This document shows positions 7,186 through 8,039 of a stretch of 8,039 bases of DNA, piece by piece (positions within the stretch are counted from its first letter, which is position 1; each line of letters begins with the position of its first letter). Under the pieces are notes generated by a model, which saw only the letters and a list, made by a program, of their open reading frames with translations, was not told the DNA's origin and did no database searches. A program made the translations under genes and the position numbers. Origin of the DNA: Natrialbaceae archaeon (GTDB taxonomy: Archaea > Halobacteriota > Halobacteria > Halobacteriales > Natrialbaceae); the NCBI GenBank assembly GCA_003552325.1, contig PUKM01000087.1, positions 1 through 8,039 on the forward strand. Direction: 5' to 3'.

Positions 7186-7686
7186 TTATCCCGTCTCCGC
7201 ATCCGACTCTATGGCCTGTGCTAACCGGCGCCGCTCCGCCGACGTGTCGACCGGGGCCCACGCGTCGATATCATAGCCAATATCGATGAGGTGATCGGGA
7301 TCGAGTTCGTCCGGCGACTCGAGTGCTCGGTCGACATCGTGTTCGTACCGAGCCTTGACGGCCGCACCGAGGGCCGTTCGATCGAGCCGTCGAGGTTCGA
7401 TTCCCAAGATATGTGGGACGTCCTCGGCATGGTCGGGTGTCCGTGGAAACGCGGTCGGCCCGGAGACCAAGAGCGGGTCTTCGACGTCAGTGACCGTTGG
7501 GGCGTCGTACCGGATCAGCGCATACGAGTCGATCGCCTCATCGATGGCACCGTCCATCGCCGTATCGTCGACTGATTGACCATCAGCCCGAAAGGCGATT
7601 TCGGCGAGGGCCCGCTCGAGTTCGCCTCGAGTCAAGCCGCCGAAGAGGTCGACGACACCCGCGAGTTCGTCCGCGGTTCCATCCAT
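7186..7686 (-). CDS. Conserved haloarchaeal protein of unknown function (DUF7109-like)
   Basis: A 166-residue acidic soluble protein. It opens with DELAGVVDLFGGLTRGELERAL (6-27; key residues DELAGVVDLFG-LTR-EL), then a helical stretch to about residue 58, and ends in a charged helix. The start of the protein resembles, from memory, the haloarchaeal family called DUF7109; that name is tentative. No catalytic motif, metal-binding cysteines, signal peptide or membrane helix is visible. ATG 7686 is preferred over ATG 7713 because ATAAAG, whose minus-strand reading is CTTTAT, lies 28-29 bases upstream of 7686 and overlaps the 7713 codon itself. Residues 6-22 also look like the beginning of a compact helical domain. 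It is the first gene of a likely two-gene operon with the Nudix hydrolase, so it may work with or regulate that enzyme, but nothing in the sequence proves this. Confidence 0.78.
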   Translation of the reverse strand: MDGTADELAGVVDLFGGLTRGELERALAEIAFRADGQSVDDTAMDGAIDEAIDSYALIRYDAPTVTDVEDPLLVSGPTAFPRTPDHAEDVPHILGIEPRRLDRTALGAAVKARYEHDVDRALESPDELDPDHLIDIGYDIDAWAPVDTSAERRRLAQAIESDAETG

Positions 7687-7711
7687 GTGTCCGGAAAGGG
7701 GGGTGGAGGCC

Positions 7712-7717
7712 ATAAAG
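7712..7717 (-). promoter_or_regulatory. TATA-like box for the unknown-protein / Nudix operon
   Basis: The minus strand reads CTTTAT, centred 28-29 bases before ATG 7686. It is the only A-T-rich patch in the gap between the upstream gene's stop (7818) and this start, and it decides the start codon. Confidence 0.45.
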
Positions 7718-7791
7718 ACAACGAGGCTGAGAGGGTGATTGCGTTCTCCAGGGAGGGTGGGTGTGTCGTCATTCGCGTCCAGCCGGACGGA

Positions 7792-7802
7792 GCGGTGACC
7801 GC
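7792..7802. other. Short dyad-symmetric sequence GCGGTGACCGC
   Basis: Arms GCGGT and ACCGC surround a single central base, just after the 7818 stop and about 80-110 bases upstream of the ATG at 7686. It could be a protein-binding dyad. It has no loop and no following T-run, so it is not a convincing terminator. Chance is quite possible in GC-rich DNA. Confidence 0.2.
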
Positions 7803-7817
7803 CGGAAGAGATACCTC

Positions 7818-8039
7818 TCAGTCTTCGACTGATGGTTCGGCAAGTGTCGCTCCAGTTACCGCCCCAGTAGCTTCTCGACTCTCGTCCCACGGGCGGGCAT
7901 GCTGCCAGATCTCGCGTCCATCGATAGGCGCTACCGACCATTCGGGTAATCGATCAACGGTGACTGTCGAGTTGAGTGCCTCCGCGTACCGGTGGACCTG
8001 TGCCCGCTCGCTTTCGGCATCGAAGGAAAGGTCGTTGAA
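7818..8039 (-). CDS. C-terminal 73 residues of an unrecognised protein (5' end beyond window)
   Basis: An open frame enters from the right edge and ends at TGA 7820-7818. The visible part begins FNDLSFDAESERAQVHRYAE and includes PEWSVAPIDGREIWQHARPWDESRE (32-56; key residues W-x-VAPIDGREIW...RPWDE), ending in an acidic tail. Codon use favours G or C at third positions and the product is acidic, as in the neighbours, which supports it being a real gene. I do not recognise the family. No metal-binding cysteines or membrane segment are visible in this part. It points the same way as the next gene, but 131 bases and a promoter-like box separate them. Confidence 0.7.
   Translation of the reverse strand, partial: FNDLSFDAESERAQVHRYAEALNSTVTVDRLPEWSVAPIDGREIWQHARPWDESREATGAVTGATLAEPSVED

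Noticed and set aside
7687..7941. N-terminal extension of the unknown-protein gene to 7941
   Set aside because: The extension overlaps the 3' end of the upstream gene in another frame, is basic and low in motif content, and bypasses the promoter-like box at 7712-7717.
1..8039. Many CTCGAG hexamers across the window
   Set aside because: They occur inside coding regions in all frames and are a general compositional trait of haloarchaeal genomes, so they do not mark a repeat element or regulatory array.

Overview
The window looks like ordinary chromosome from a halophilic archaeon (class Halobacteria). The DNA is GC-rich and full of CTCGAG. The predicted soluble proteins are strongly acidic. 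A-T-rich promoter patches sit about 27-28 bases before start codons with no leader in between, the pattern expected of leaderless haloarchaeal genes. One gene (cofG) belongs to coenzyme F420 synthesis, which haloarchaea possess. No tRNA, rRNA, CRISPR array, insertion sequence, integrase or phage gene was seen, and the genes are packed with gaps under 150 bases.

Layout from left to right: a tandem CbiX-type chelatase-like gene leaves the window at the left edge (minus strand, 1-836). A renalase-like FAD oxidoreductase diverges from it (plus, 983-2026). A large rhomboid protease with an extra C-terminal membrane region and exported domain converges on that (minus, 2071-3933). Behind the rhomboid is cofG (minus, 4051-5217), which shares a divergent promoter region with a soluble PhoU/TrkA-C tandem protein (plus, 5323-6537). 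That gene converges on a two-gene unit: a haloarchaeal protein of unknown function (7186-7686) followed 17 bases later by a CoA-pyrophosphatase-like Nudix hydrolase (6572-7168). The 3' end of an unrecognised minus-strand gene occupies 7818-8039.

The genes do not form one pathway. CofG makes half of the deazaflavin F0 of coenzyme F420. The CbiX-like protein belongs to the tetrapyrrole chelatase superfamily. The Nudix enzyme is probably a CoA or nucleotide clean-up hydrolase. The PhoU/TrkA-C protein resembles regulators of cation transport. The most informative observations are the domain architectures (unequal tandem CbiX, rhomboid fused to an exported domain with three N-glycosylation sequons, duplicated PhoU-RCK_C) and the regular promoter spacing, which corrects several start codons. 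I found no convincing previously undescribed multi-gene system here.
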